Source of the DNA: Arsenophonus sp052171275
Lineage (GTDB): Bacteria > Pseudomonadota > Gammaproteobacteria > Enterobacterales > Enterobacteriaceae
NCBI GenBank assembly: GCA_052171275.1
Contig: CM125795.1
Span: 1,302,001 to 1,366,000, forward strand
Length of the DNA: 64,000 nucleotides
Direction of reading: 5' to 3'
In this document: positions 47,337-57,280 of the stretch, piece after piece
How the letters are laid out: every line of letters starts with the position of its first letter
Numbering within the stretch: the first letter of the stretch is position 1
The notes under the pieces: model-generated
Seen by the model: the letters and a program-made list of their open reading frames with translations, nothing else
What the model was told of the DNA's origin: nothing
The model's database searches: none
Position numbers and translations under genes: made by a program

Positions 47337-48257
47337 ATGATCAAACAAAGGACACTAAAAAGTATCGTTCAAGCGACTGGCATAGGTTTGCATACAGGTA
47401 AAAAAGTTACTTTAGCATTACGTCCAGCACCATCAAACACAGGAGTCATTTATCGTCGTATAGATTTGAATCCACCTGTTGATTTCCATGCTGAAGCAAA
47501 ATCAGTACGCAATACAACACTATGTACATGCTTGATTAATGAAGATGATATACGTATTTCGACGGTAGAGCATCTAAATGCTGCATTGGCAGGACTTGGA
47601 ATTGATAATATTATTATCGAGGTAGATGCGCCAGAAATTCCAATAATGGATGGAAGTGCTGCACCTTTTGTATTTTTGATATTAAATGCAGGCATTGAAG
47701 AATTAAATAGTGATAAGAAATTTCTTCGTATTAAAGAATCTATTCGAGTTATAGATGGTAATAAATGGGCTGAGCTATCTCCTTACGACGGATTTAGCTT
47801 AGACTTTACTATCAATTTTAATCACCCTGCTATAAATACTAGTACTCAACATTATAAACTAGATTTTTCAGCAAAATCTTTTGTTAAAGATATTAGTCGC
47901 GCTAGAACATTTGGATTCATATCTGATATTGAATATCTACAGTCTAAAGAATTATGTTTGGGTGGTAGTTTTGATTGTGCAATTATTCTTGATGATTATC
48001 GTGTATTAAATGAAGATGGTTTGCGCTTTGAAGATGAATTTGTTCGTCATAAAACACTAGATGCTATCGGTGATTTATTTATGTGCGGTTATAATATTAT
48101 TGGAGCTTTTATCGCGTATAGATCAGGTCATGCATTAAATAACAAATTATTACAGACTATTTTATCTACAAAATCTGCTTGGGATATAGTAGCATCTTTT
48201 GAAGATGAATCTAAGATACATTTAACATTTAAAATACCTTCAACAATGATAATATAA
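47337..48257 (+). CDS. lpxC: UDP-3-O-acyl-GlcNAc deacetylase LpxC
   Basis: Zinc deacetylase for the committed step of lipid A synthesis, so its survival implies an outer membrane with at least a lipid A core. Two ATG codons are adjacent (47334, 47337); the second matches the E. coli start (IKQRTLK follows) and gives 306 residues (E. coli 305). Zinc ligand H79 in TVEHLNAA is followed by the second pair in FVRHKTLDAIGD, and the conserved SGHALNNKLL block is near the end. It ends the plus-strand run; in E. coli LpxC is degraded by FtsH through a C-terminal tail, and the tail here (PSTMII) is hydrophobic in a similar way. Confidence 0.98.
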   Translation: MIKQRTLKSIVQATGIGLHTGKKVTLALRPAPSNTGVIYRRIDLNPPVDFHAEAKSVRNTTLCTCLINEDDIRISTVEHLNAALAGLGIDNIIIEVDAPEIPIMDGSAAPFVFLILNAGIEELNSDKKFLRIKESIRVIDGNKWAELSPYDGFSLDFTINFNHPAINTSTQHYKLDFSAKSFVKDISRARTFGFISDIEYLQSKELCLGGSFDCAIILDDYRVLNEDGLRFEDEFVRHKTLDAIGDLFMCGYNIIGAFIAYRSGHALNNKLLQTILSTKSAWDIVASFEDESKIHLTFKIPSTMII

Positions 48258-48365
48258 TATATAATATTTAAAATAATATAATTTTATATAATAGATAAAT
48301 ATCTAAATTTAATTTATTAAATTATTTAATTATTTTTATGCTAAATGTTAACCTTTATTGCTAGT

Positions 48366-48866
48366 TTATTTAACATTATCTTCAGCTAATGCAGCTAACC
48401 TATCTAATTTTTCCTTTAGTTTTTTTGGACTTTTTTTTGCTAGATTATAAATTATCTTTGCGCTTTCTTTACTTAATTTACTTATTATCTCGTTTGATGA
48501 GTTTATGGTTATATTTTTAATTAATAATAGATTTTTTGAATTTTCGGATAATAATGATGGATTAATAATTATTTTGATTGAAGATAAAGAAGGTAAAATA
48601 GTATTACGTAATGTTGAAAGTAGAGTAGGAAGTTCATAATTAAGTCGTATTTTTCGACTAGCATTTTTAATTTCTAATATAAGAATATCTTGACGATAAT
48701 TGGCAACTCGGCAGCAATCTTTTACTTCAATAGGAAGTAAATTTGTAATAATATTATTGAGTTTAATTAGTGCATGTCCGCGTTTTTTAATAGCTTGTAA
48801 CGCACTTGAATCAAGATTATTTACTTTTAGTAAAAAATTTAAGGATTGAGGATAATTATCACGCAT
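48366..48866 (-). CDS. DUF721 / DciA-like protein
   Basis: A 166-residue protein on the strand opposite to its neighbours. I use the ATG at 48866 (MRDNYPQSL); a TTG nine bases upstream is also open. The first about 100 residues have the DUF721 pattern: a helix, then LPIEVKDCCRV, a strand with ILILEIKNAS, and LPTLLSTLRNTILPSL before IKIIINP. DUF721 proteins such as DciA load the replicative helicase in bacteria without DnaC; in several gammaproteobacteria a DUF721 gene lies between lpxC and secA, as here. The C-terminal third is Lys/Ser/Leu-rich and probably helical. Function in this organism is inferred only; SecM, present here in E. coli, is not recognisable. Confidence 0.72.
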   Translation of the reverse strand: MRDNYPQSLNFLLKVNNLDSSALQAIKKRGHALIKLNNIITNLLPIEVKDCCRVANYRQDILILEIKNASRKIRLNYELPTLLSTLRNTILPSLSSIKIIINPSLLSENSKNLLLIKNITINSSNEIISKLSKESAKIIYNLAKKSPKKLKEKLDRLAALAEDNVK

Positions 48867-49528
48867 TTTATTCAAGTGTTATATTATATAAAATATAGTT
48901 AAAATATTAGATATTTATTAATATTATAAGTAAATAATGTTTTAAGAAATTCATTATTAGTCATCTTTTTGATGAACAAAGTTTATCATACTTAATTTTT
49001 TAAAAAACTTAAAATAAAGTATGATTATTAAATCTTAATTATTTCTATATTATCATTAAAATTTTATCTTTAGTTCATATTTTCTATATAAATTAATTTT
49101 GATAAATATCATATTTTTATAATTTTGTCGCAAATTATTGAAATTGATAAGCTTTACATAATATAATTCATTAGCTTTTATTTTTTTTATCAAAAAATAT
49201 AGTTAATGCCAATTTAAATATATATAACAACCAAAATTATTTATGTTTAATAAAATTAAACATTTTTGCTATATGATTAATTCAATATTTTATTCTAATA
49301 AGGAAAAATTAACCTTTTCATCAATATAATATTCTTATCATATTGTTTATAACTGCAATAATGGTTGTTTATGATTTAATTCTAGCTTGGTATTAAATTA
49401 GTTTCGTATACTTTTTTATTGATTATTGCAGTAATTGCTATTCAAATTAATATATAAATTTATAGATTGAAATCAGATAATATAGACGTATTCTAGTAAG
49501 AATTTCTTCTTAATTGAGAAAAATATTT
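48867..49528. other. Intergenic region before secA, no secM seen
   Basis: About 660 nt between the DUF721 gene and secA. No SecM-like frame or stalling motif (F-x4-WI-x4-GIRAGP) is visible on the plus strand. A 9-bp stem ATCATACTT/AAGTATGAT lies at 48985-49025. Secretion-dependent control of secA through SecM is therefore probably absent. Confidence 0.6.
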
Positions 49529-52252
49529 ATGTTAACTAAGTTATTAACTAAAATTTTTAGAGGTCGTCGTAATGACTATACTTTACGTTGTTTAAGTAAA
49601 TTCATCAATATTATTAATAAATTAGAGTCTGAATTTGAAAATATTTCCGATAAAGATCTTAAAGCTAAAACTAATGAATTTCGAGATCGTCTTAAATTAG
49701 GAGCAACATTAGATAATTTAATTCCTGAGGCGTTTGCAACAGTCCGTGAAGCTAGTAAACGTATATTTAATATGCGACATTTTGACGTTCAATTATTAGG
49801 TGGTATGGTACTTAATGAACGCTGTATTGCAGAGATGCGTACTGGTGAAGGAAAAACATTGACATCTACATTACCTGCATATTTAAATGCTTTAACAGGT
49901 AAAGGTGTCCATATTGTTACAGTAAATGATTATTTAGCTAAACGTGATGCAGAAAGTAATCGACTACTTTTTGAATTTCTTGGTATGACAGTCGGTATTA
50001 ATTTATCAGGTATGTCTTTAGAAATGAAACGTAAAGCCTATAAAGCTGATATTACATATGGAATTAATAATGAATATGGTTTTGATTATCTACGTGATAA
50101 TATGGCTTTCAGTCCAGAAGATCGTGTACAACGTAAGCTTCATTATGCATTAATAGATGAGGTTGATTCTATTTTGATCGATGAAGCACGTACTCCATTA
50201 ATTATATCAGGACCAACAGAAGATAGTTCAGATTTATATAAAAAAATTGAAAAATTAATTCCTAATCTTAAACAGCAGATAAAAGAAGATTCAAATAATT
50301 TTCAAGGAGAGGGACATTTCACAGTTGATGAAAAATCACGTCAAGTTACATTGACAGAGCGTGGATTAGAATTAGTTGAACAACTTTTAGTAAAAACTAA
50401 TTTAATGAAAGAAGGTGAGTTACTTTACTCTTCATCTAATATTATACTTATGCATCATGTGATGGCTGCTTTACGTGCTCACGCGCTTTTTAATCGAGAT
50501 GTAGACTATATAGTTAAAAATGGACGAATTGTTATTGTTGATGAACATACTGGGCGTACAATGGAAGGACGTCGTTGGTCAGAAGGATTACATCAAGCTA
50601 TTGAGGCAAAAGAAAATGTTGAAATTCAAAATGAAAATCAAACATTAGCATCAATTACATTCCAAAATTATTTTCGTTTATACGAAAAACTTGCTGGTAT
50701 GACCGGTACAGCTGATACAGAAGCTTTTGAATTTAAATCTATCTATAAATTAGATACAATTGTAATCTCAACTAATCGTCCAATGATCCGTAATGATTTA
50801 CCTGATTTAGTTTATATGACTGAAATAGATAAATTTACTGCAATCATTAACGATATTCGAAAATGTATTAATAATGGTCAACCAGTATTAGTAGGCACTA
50901 TTTCAATAGAGAAATCGGAGTTAATTTCTAAAGAATTAACTAAAGCTAATATTTCTCATAATGTTTTAAATGCTAAATTTCATGCAATGGAAGCAAATAT
51001 TATTTCTGAAGCAGGACAAGCTGGTTCTGTTACTATTGCTACTAATATGGCCGGGAGAGGTACAGATATTGTGTTAGGAGGTAGTTGGAGATCAGAAATT
51101 AATAAATTGAAAAATCCTACTCAAGAACAAATTAATAAAATAAAAACAGAATGGCAAAAACGTCACGAGTCAGTAATCATAGCTGGTGGATTACACATTA
51201 TTGGCACTGAACGTCATGAATCTCGTCGTGTTGATAATCAATTACGTGGGCGATCTGGACGTCAAGGTGATCCTGGTTCATCACGTTTTTATCTTTCGAT
51301 GGAAGATTCTTTGATGCGTATTTTTACATCTGATCGAGTTACTGGAATGATGCGTAAATTAGGTATGAAACCAGGTGAATCGATTGAACATCCGTTGGTA
51401 ACAAAAGCAATCGCTAACGCGCAACGTAAAGTTGAAAGTAGAAATTTTGATATTCGAAAACAACTTTTAGAATACGATGATGTTGCTAACGATCAACGTC
51501 GAGCTATATATTCACAGCGCAATGATATATTAGATAGTAATGATATTAATGAAACAATTAATGTTATTCGTGAAGATGTTATAAGTACCACTATTAATTC
51601 TTATATCTCTCTAAAATCTTTGGAAGAAATGTGGAATATTGATGGTTTACAAAAACAGCTAATCAATGATTTTAATTTAAAATTACCAATTCAAGATTGG
51701 TTTAATAAAGAATCAGAATTATATAAAGAAACTTTACATAATCGTATTTTGGAAGAAATGATTAGAAAACATAAAGAAAAAGAGAAAATTATTGGTAGCA
51801 AAATGATGCGTAATTTTGAAAAAGGAATTATGCTTCAAACTCTTGATACATTATGGAAAGAACATTTATCTGCAATTGATTATTTAAGACAAGGTATTCA
51901 TTTACGAGGATATGCTCAAAGAGATCCAAAACAGGAATATAAACGTGAATCTTTTAATATGTTTTCCAACATGTTAGAGGCTCTAAAATATGAAGTAATT
52001 ACTACTTTAAGTAAAATAGAAGTTCAACTACCAGGAGAAGTATCTATGCTTGATCAGAAAAGACATCAAAAATCTGAGAGTACTATGAAAAACCATCAAC
52101 TTAATCATGGAATTCAAAATCAAACATTAATATTAAAAGCAGAAATTCAATCAGAATTAGAAGGTGGTAAAATTGGTCGTAATGAGTTTTGTCCATGTGG
52201 TTCAGGTAAAAAATATAAACATTGTCATGGTAAATTTAAATTAAAGTTTTAG
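49529..52252 (+). CDS. secA: Preprotein translocase ATPase SecA
   Basis: Motor that pushes unfolded proteins through SecYEG. The ATG at 49529 gives 907 residues (E. coli 901) and matches the family start (LTKLLTKIF); an in-frame TTG at 49514 would add five residues and GAGA serves as ribosome site. Walker A MRTGEGKT is at 103-110, then DEVDSILIDEAR (Walker B), the helicase motifs TNMAGRGTDI and GLHIIGTERHESRR, and QLRGRSGRQGD. The helical scaffold and wing follow. The C-terminal zinc module CPCGSGKKYKHCH is intact; it binds SecB and phospholipids in E. coli. All domains are full length. Confidence 0.99.
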   Translation: MLTKLLTKIFRGRRNDYTLRCLSKFINIINKLESEFENISDKDLKAKTNEFRDRLKLGATLDNLIPEAFATVREASKRIFNMRHFDVQLLGGMVLNERCIAEMRTGEGKTLTSTLPAYLNALTGKGVHIVTVNDYLAKRDAESNRLLFEFLGMTVGINLSGMSLEMKRKAYKADITYGINNEYGFDYLRDNMAFSPEDRVQRKLHYALIDEVDSILIDEARTPLIISGPTEDSSDLYKKIEKLIPNLKQQIKEDSNNFQGEGHFTVDEKSRQVTLTERGLELVEQLLVKTNLMKEGELLYSSSNIILMHHVMAALRAHALFNRDVDYIVKNGRIVIVDEHTGRTMEGRRWSEGLHQAIEAKENVEIQNENQTLASITFQNYFRLYEKLAGMTGTADTEAFEFKSIYKLDTIVISTNRPMIRNDLPDLVYMTEIDKFTAIINDIRKCINNGQPVLVGTISIEKSELISKELTKANISHNVLNAKFHAMEANIISEAGQAGSVTIATNMAGRGTDIVLGGSWRSEINKLKNPTQEQINKIKTEWQKRHESVIIAGGLHIIGTERHESRRVDNQLRGRSGRQGDPGSSRFYLSMEDSLMRIFTSDRVTGMMRKLGMKPGESIEHPLVTKAIANAQRKVESRNFDIRKQLLEYDDVANDQRRAIYSQRNDILDSNDINETINVIREDVISTTINSYISLKSLEEMWNIDGLQKQLINDFNLKLPIQDWFNKESELYKETLHNRILEEMIRKHKEKEKIIGSKMMRNFEKGIMLQTLDTLWKEHLSAIDYLRQGIHLRGYAQRDPKQEYKRESFNMFSNMLEALKYEVITTLSKIEVQLPGEVSMLDQKRHQKSESTMKNHQLNHGIQNQTLILKAEIQSELEGGKIGRNEFCPCGSGKKYKHCHGKFKLKF

Positions 52253-52815
52253 TTTTCAAAATAATTAAAATAAAAACAAATTATATTATATATTTTTTAT
52301 TATATTACTTCAATAATAATTAAATTATTTATAAAAATAATTATATATTAATATCTGATAATATTAATATATATAATTAATAATTTTAATTATATATTCG
52401 ATAATTAATTTACATGTAAAAGTTTTTAAGAATATTTAAAGCATAAGTTAAATTAGAAATAAGAAAAACGTATTTATAAAAGCGTCTCTTTTAAGCTTAA
52501 AATAAAATTAAGATAGATTTTATTATATAAATCAATTATTAAAATATATAAACTTTAAGTTTATTTATCACAAAAAGATAATGTTGAATTATTCTACGAT
52601 AGAATTCAAAATAAAATTTTTTATATAAAATAGTCGATTTCTTATTTAAATTCTAAATAACTATTATTTATTGGTATTTTTATAATAAATTATTATTTAA
52701 ATTATTTAAATAATAATTTTTTAAATTAGTTTTTATTTTTTCAATAAATTTTATAATAGAATTATTTGAGATTTCATAATGATCTTTAATATAATCATAT
52801 TTTTAAAATATTTCA
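52253..52815. other. Intergenic region where mutT would be
   Basis: E. coli has mutT directly after secA. Here the stretch is A/T-rich with many stops. A short plus-strand run reading LFITKR near 52560-52580 resembles a piece of MutT, but is too short to support. Confidence 0.55.
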
Positions 52816-52966
52816 TTAACTTGAAAATATTTTTTCTTCAGAAACCAATTCATTTAAATCAATTAATTCCACAGAGTTTGCTAGAAAAAAGTCGATAAAA
52901 ACTGCTATTTTGCCAAATAATAATTTTATAACATCTTGGACATTTTACTGTAATTTCATATCTCAT
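52816..52966 (-). pseudogene. yacG: Decayed yacG (DNA gyrase inhibitor family)
   Basis: Reading the minus strand from the ATG at 52966 gives MRYEITVKCPRC, then KIIIWQNSSFYRLFSSKLC, closely matching YacG (a 65-residue zinc protein reported to inhibit gyrase in E. coli). After that Cys codon (52871-52873) one extra base (52870) shifts the frame; the next frame continues ELIDLNELVSEEKIFSS and stops at 52816-52818, again matching the QLIDLGEW block. Besides the frameshift, the third zinc cysteine (FCSK) is Ser and the final Trp is Leu, so a functional zinc site is unlikely even if the shift were corrected. Position and strand (between secA and coaE, same strand as coaE) agree with E. coli order coaE-zapD-yacG. 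Confidence 0.8.
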
Positions 52967-53691
52967 AATAACTTCTAATAATAAGCTAATTTAAATGATA
53001 ATTTAATTATGTTTTATATAGAAATACTATTTAAATGAAGCAAATAAAAAACATATTTTAAAAAATAAAAGATATAAGAATAAATTCATTGAATATTTTA
53101 TTTAAGTAAGATCCATTCTTTTTAACTATATTTGATAAAATATATCATAGTTTTTATTTGTAAATAGATAAAAACTTAAAGATCAAAATAATAATATATT
53201 TTAAAATATAATGGAAAATCTTATTAATAAAAAATATTTATTTTTTTGTTTAAAATTAACTTAAAAATTAAGATCAATAAAATAAAATTATAGTAATTCA
53301 CTAATATACTTTAATAATTATAAAGAATATACTAATAACTTTATTTTTCTATAAGGAAAAATTGATTCATATAAATATTATTTTAGTGAAAGTTATGTTT
53401 TTCTAATGTTTTAAATATTTTATTTTTTGTTTTACCTTTATATTTTAAATATTACTACAGTATTAATTGAATTTATTTTTTTATATAATCCATAATAATT
53501 TTTGTACTTAGACTTTTCTATATTATATTTAGATTAATTGAGAAATATCGCAAAATAAGAAAATAAGTAATAAGTTTATATTTTGATTTAATAAGATGTT
53601 TTAAATAAAAATTTCTTTAGCATACAAAACAATATATTTTTATTTAATGAATATATTATAAATAATAATAAAATAAACTATTATTTCCCCA
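52967..53691. other. Intergenic region where zapD would be
   Basis: In E. coli zapD (about 740 nt) lies between yacG and coaE. The gap here is of similar length (725 nt), but I could not recognise any ZapD segment on the minus strand. It is either eroded beyond reading or replaced by unrelated A/T-rich sequence. Confidence 0.55.
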
Positions 53692-54306
53692 TTAAGTTTT
53701 TAAAGAACACCTCATAGATAATTGTAAATATTTTTGATGTAATTTCATTACAGTTTTATTAAGTTCTAATTTGTTAATATGATTGTTAATAACATCATCA
53801 GCTTTTTTTAAGTGTTTTATTCGATTAACTTGATTTGATAAAATTTTTTTTGCTTCTTGCTCGCTAATTCCATCCCGTTTTATAATACGGATTATTTGTT
53901 CTTCTGGTGTTATATCGATGACAAGTATACGATTAGCAAGATGATCTAAATTATTTTCAATTAATAATGGTACAACCCAAATTATATACGGATAGTTAAA
54001 TAAAGTTAATTGGTATTGTGTTTCTTTATGTATCAATGGATGAAGCAAATTATTTATCCATTTTTTTTCTATCGGATTACTAAAAATCTTTTTTCTTAAT
54101 TTCATTCGATTTAAGGTACTATTCTTATTGAGAATAGTTGAATCAAAATGTTGCTTTATCTTATTTAATGCATAACTATTAGGAATAACAATTTGTCTTG
54201 CAATTACATCTGAATCAATGATTGGTACTCCTAGAGATGCGAATTTATCTGAAACAGTACTTTTTCCACTTCCAATTCCACCTGTGATAGCTATAATATA
54301 ATTCAT
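53692..54306 (-). CDS. coaE: Dephospho-CoA kinase CoaE
   Basis: Phosphorylates dephospho-CoA at the 3' ribose hydroxyl, the last step of coenzyme A synthesis. The ATG at 54306 gives 204 residues (E. coli 206) with family start NYIIAITGG; a further ATG at 54336 would add ten residues without a ribosome site, whereas GAGAAG precedes 54306. The P-loop is GGIGSGKST, followed by DSDVIARQIV, LLHPLIHKETQ, WVVPLLIEN and the lid region RIIKRDGIS. It faces secA, with the yacG relic downstream. CoA is needed by the neighbouring pyruvate dehydrogenase genes, though this is not an operon link. Confidence 0.96.
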   Translation of the reverse strand: MNYIIAITGGIGSGKSTVSDKFASLGVPIIDSDVIARQIVIPNSYALNKIKQHFDSTILNKNSTLNRMKLRKKIFSNPIEKKWINNLLHPLIHKETQYQLTLFNYPYIIWVVPLLIENNLDHLANRILVIDITPEEQIIRIIKRDGISEQEAKKILSNQVNRIKHLKKADDVINNHINKLELNKTVMKLHQKYLQLSMRCSLKT

Positions 54307-56195
54307 ATTATCTTCTCTTTCAATAAATTTAAACATAAAATTTTAAATAAAAACTAATTTATTTAATTATATTTTTATACTAAACAACTTTTAATATATA
54401 AACATTTTATATTATTATAATAACTAATTAAGGACTAATAAAAATCAATAAATAAATAGTGAATAATAAGCATATGATTATAAAAATCAGTATACTATTT
54501 ATGTTAGTTTAGTTAATTTTATTTTTTACTAAAATATCTAATTAGGATTAATTTAACATAAATTGGTTAATTTTTATAAAACCACATTTGATAATAATAT
54601 TTAACTAATTATAGATTATAAACATAAATATTAAGTAATTTTTCTTTTTTATTTTTTAAGATAAATTAATTAGTTATTTTAATAGATAAAATCTATTATA
54701 TAATTGATAATTAAAATAATTAATTAATTTAATACGTATTTAAATTATTTCAAAAATATTAATTATATTTTAATATATAAAATATAAAACAGTAAAATTA
54801 ATTATAACTAATTAATTTTTGTTTAATAACATAAGATTTAGGATAGATTTTAAATTTTATTTAATTAATTTAAAATATTTCTCATATATATAAATTAATA
54901 AAAAATATTAATTTTTATTTAAAATAGCATTTTAAGTAATTGATATATTATTTAAAACTTATTTTATAAAAAATAATATTAATTAAAATTAACTAAATAA
55001 ATAAATTAAGATAATAGAATAATATTCTATTACTTTATAATTTTTTTTATTTTTAATATCTTTATTTTTTTAATTAAAAATAAATTAGTTTTTTAAATTA
55101 TTAATTTGTTAATTTATTTTTTTAATCTATAAATTGTTTTTTAAAAAAATATAGATAAATTTTATTGATAAAAACTATGATTAATTAATTAATATACTAA
55201 ATAACGTTTATTAAAAAATATTGCTATATTTATATATTATATTATTTCTAATAATATTCAGACTTTATATTAAAAATATTATATTTAAATAATATACTAA
55301 TATATATAAAAACATAAAAGATAGTCAATTTTTTTAAAAAATATTATTATTTATAATTAATTTAAAAGATTTATTTATAATAAAATATTTTTAATTTTTT
55401 ACTAATATTATTTATATTAATAAATATAGATATATCAATAACATTCCATGAATTATATTTTATTCTTTTATTATATAAACTTATTCTATATTATTATCAG
55501 CAGTCTAATTAAAAAAATCAAAAAGTAAATAAACAAATAGAAGTCGTTTTTAAATTTTATTAATATTTAATAAAATAAATAAAAGTTTTTAACGTTATAA
55601 TGGAATTTATAAGATTATATTATAATTTAATTATTTATTTAAATAATGTTAATATTTAATATATTATTAAATTTTAATCTTAATTTTAATATTTTATTAT
55701 TAAAAAATATTATTTTTATATTAATTATTTATTTATATGTATTGATATATTTCATAATATTAATTAATATAATATATTATTAATTTAATTTTAGTATATA
55801 ATAATATTATTAAAATACTTAATTTAGATGATTTTTATAGTAATTTTGATATTTTAATATTTTATTAATTTACTTAAAAATATCTTAGTATTTTATTTAA
55901 ATAATATTTTTGATATAGTTAAATACTTAACTTTATTTTTTTTGTTTATAGTTATATGATTAATTTATTTTTTATAATTTTGATAAAATATTTAAAATAG
56001 TTAAAATATAGTTTTTACTTTTTTATTGATTAAAATACAAAATAGGAATAATTTGATATTTAATATTTTAAACTATTTATTTATAATAAAATGTTTATAA
56101 ATATTGGAATATTAATAATATAACATAGTTTAATATTATGATTTATCCATTCAAATTTATAATTTAAAAAATTCTGACAATTCCTTATAATATTT

Positions 56196-56237
56196 AATTA
56201 TTAATAATATTAATTTAATTAAATATTATTAATAATT
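56196..56237. repeat. 16-bp A/T-only inverted repeat
   Basis: Arms 56196-56211 and 56222-56237 are exactly complementary with a 10-nt loop. Only A and T, so chance is a fair explanation. Confidence 0.35.
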
Positions 56238-57249
56238 TTAGAATAACAGTAAAATATAAAGTAATTTGCTATAACTTTAATAGATATCTTAATATTAGTA
56301 TTAAATAATTGCATATATAGTATATTATGTTCATTATTTTAATACTAAATAAATATAAATTGATCAAGATAATTTATTATTTATATACCATTATTTGTTT
56401 TATCATTAATGATATAATTATAATTTATATTTTTTCTACTTAAGTTTAGAGTTATATATATAGAAAATAATATTTAATTTTCTTTTTAATTAAGATATTA
56501 ATAAGTAATATCGATAAAAATATAATTTTATTAAAAGTTTATAATTAATTTTTTATAACTCGTGATTATTTTTTCGAATTAAATTATATAATAGTAATAA
56601 AAATTTTTTCAAATTTATATTTGATAGTATAAAAAATCTTTAGAAGTAACATAACTATTTTAAAAAACATTTATTATTATAATCTAAAATTTTTTTTAAA
56701 AAATCATATTATTATTCAATTATGAATTTGTATTTTTTATAAAAAACTCAATTTTTATTGCATATAATAGTAATATTATAATTGCTATTAAATATTTTAA
56801 TAATTTTATATAAATAACTTTAATAATTATTTTCTTTATTACAGTATTATATTATTCACATATTTAAATTTTATTTATTAAGATTGATGAAGTATTCTAT
56901 TATAATAACTTATTAAATATCTATATACATTTATATCCATATTTTATTGTTCATAAAAATCAATTATATTAATAATATTCAATTATATCTTTAATTATTA
57001 TTCATAAATACTAGAAAAAAATAATAAAAATAAAATAATTTTGAAAATATAATAAATAATTTTATAAGCTTATTTGTAATAAAATAAATAATTAATTTAT
57101 TAGAATTAATCTAACTATATTTATTATAATTTCAATATAAGAAAATTTTCTTACCTATATATTATATAGTTTTATAAATAAATTTATATTTATATTTTAT
57201 ACAATATACTTAATTTATCATTTTAAATAAAATAATAAAAACAGTTAAA

Positions 57250-57280
57250 AATTTTCATATCATGATATAATATGAAAATT
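57250..57280. repeat. 11-bp inverted repeat
   Basis: AATTTTCATAT (57250-57260) pairs with ATATGAAAATT (57270-57280), with a 9-nt loop. No adjacent gene. Confidence 0.35.

Noticed and set aside
52560..52580. Possible mutT fragment (LFITKR) after secA
   Set aside because: Right position and strand, but six residues in A/T-rich sequence are not enough.
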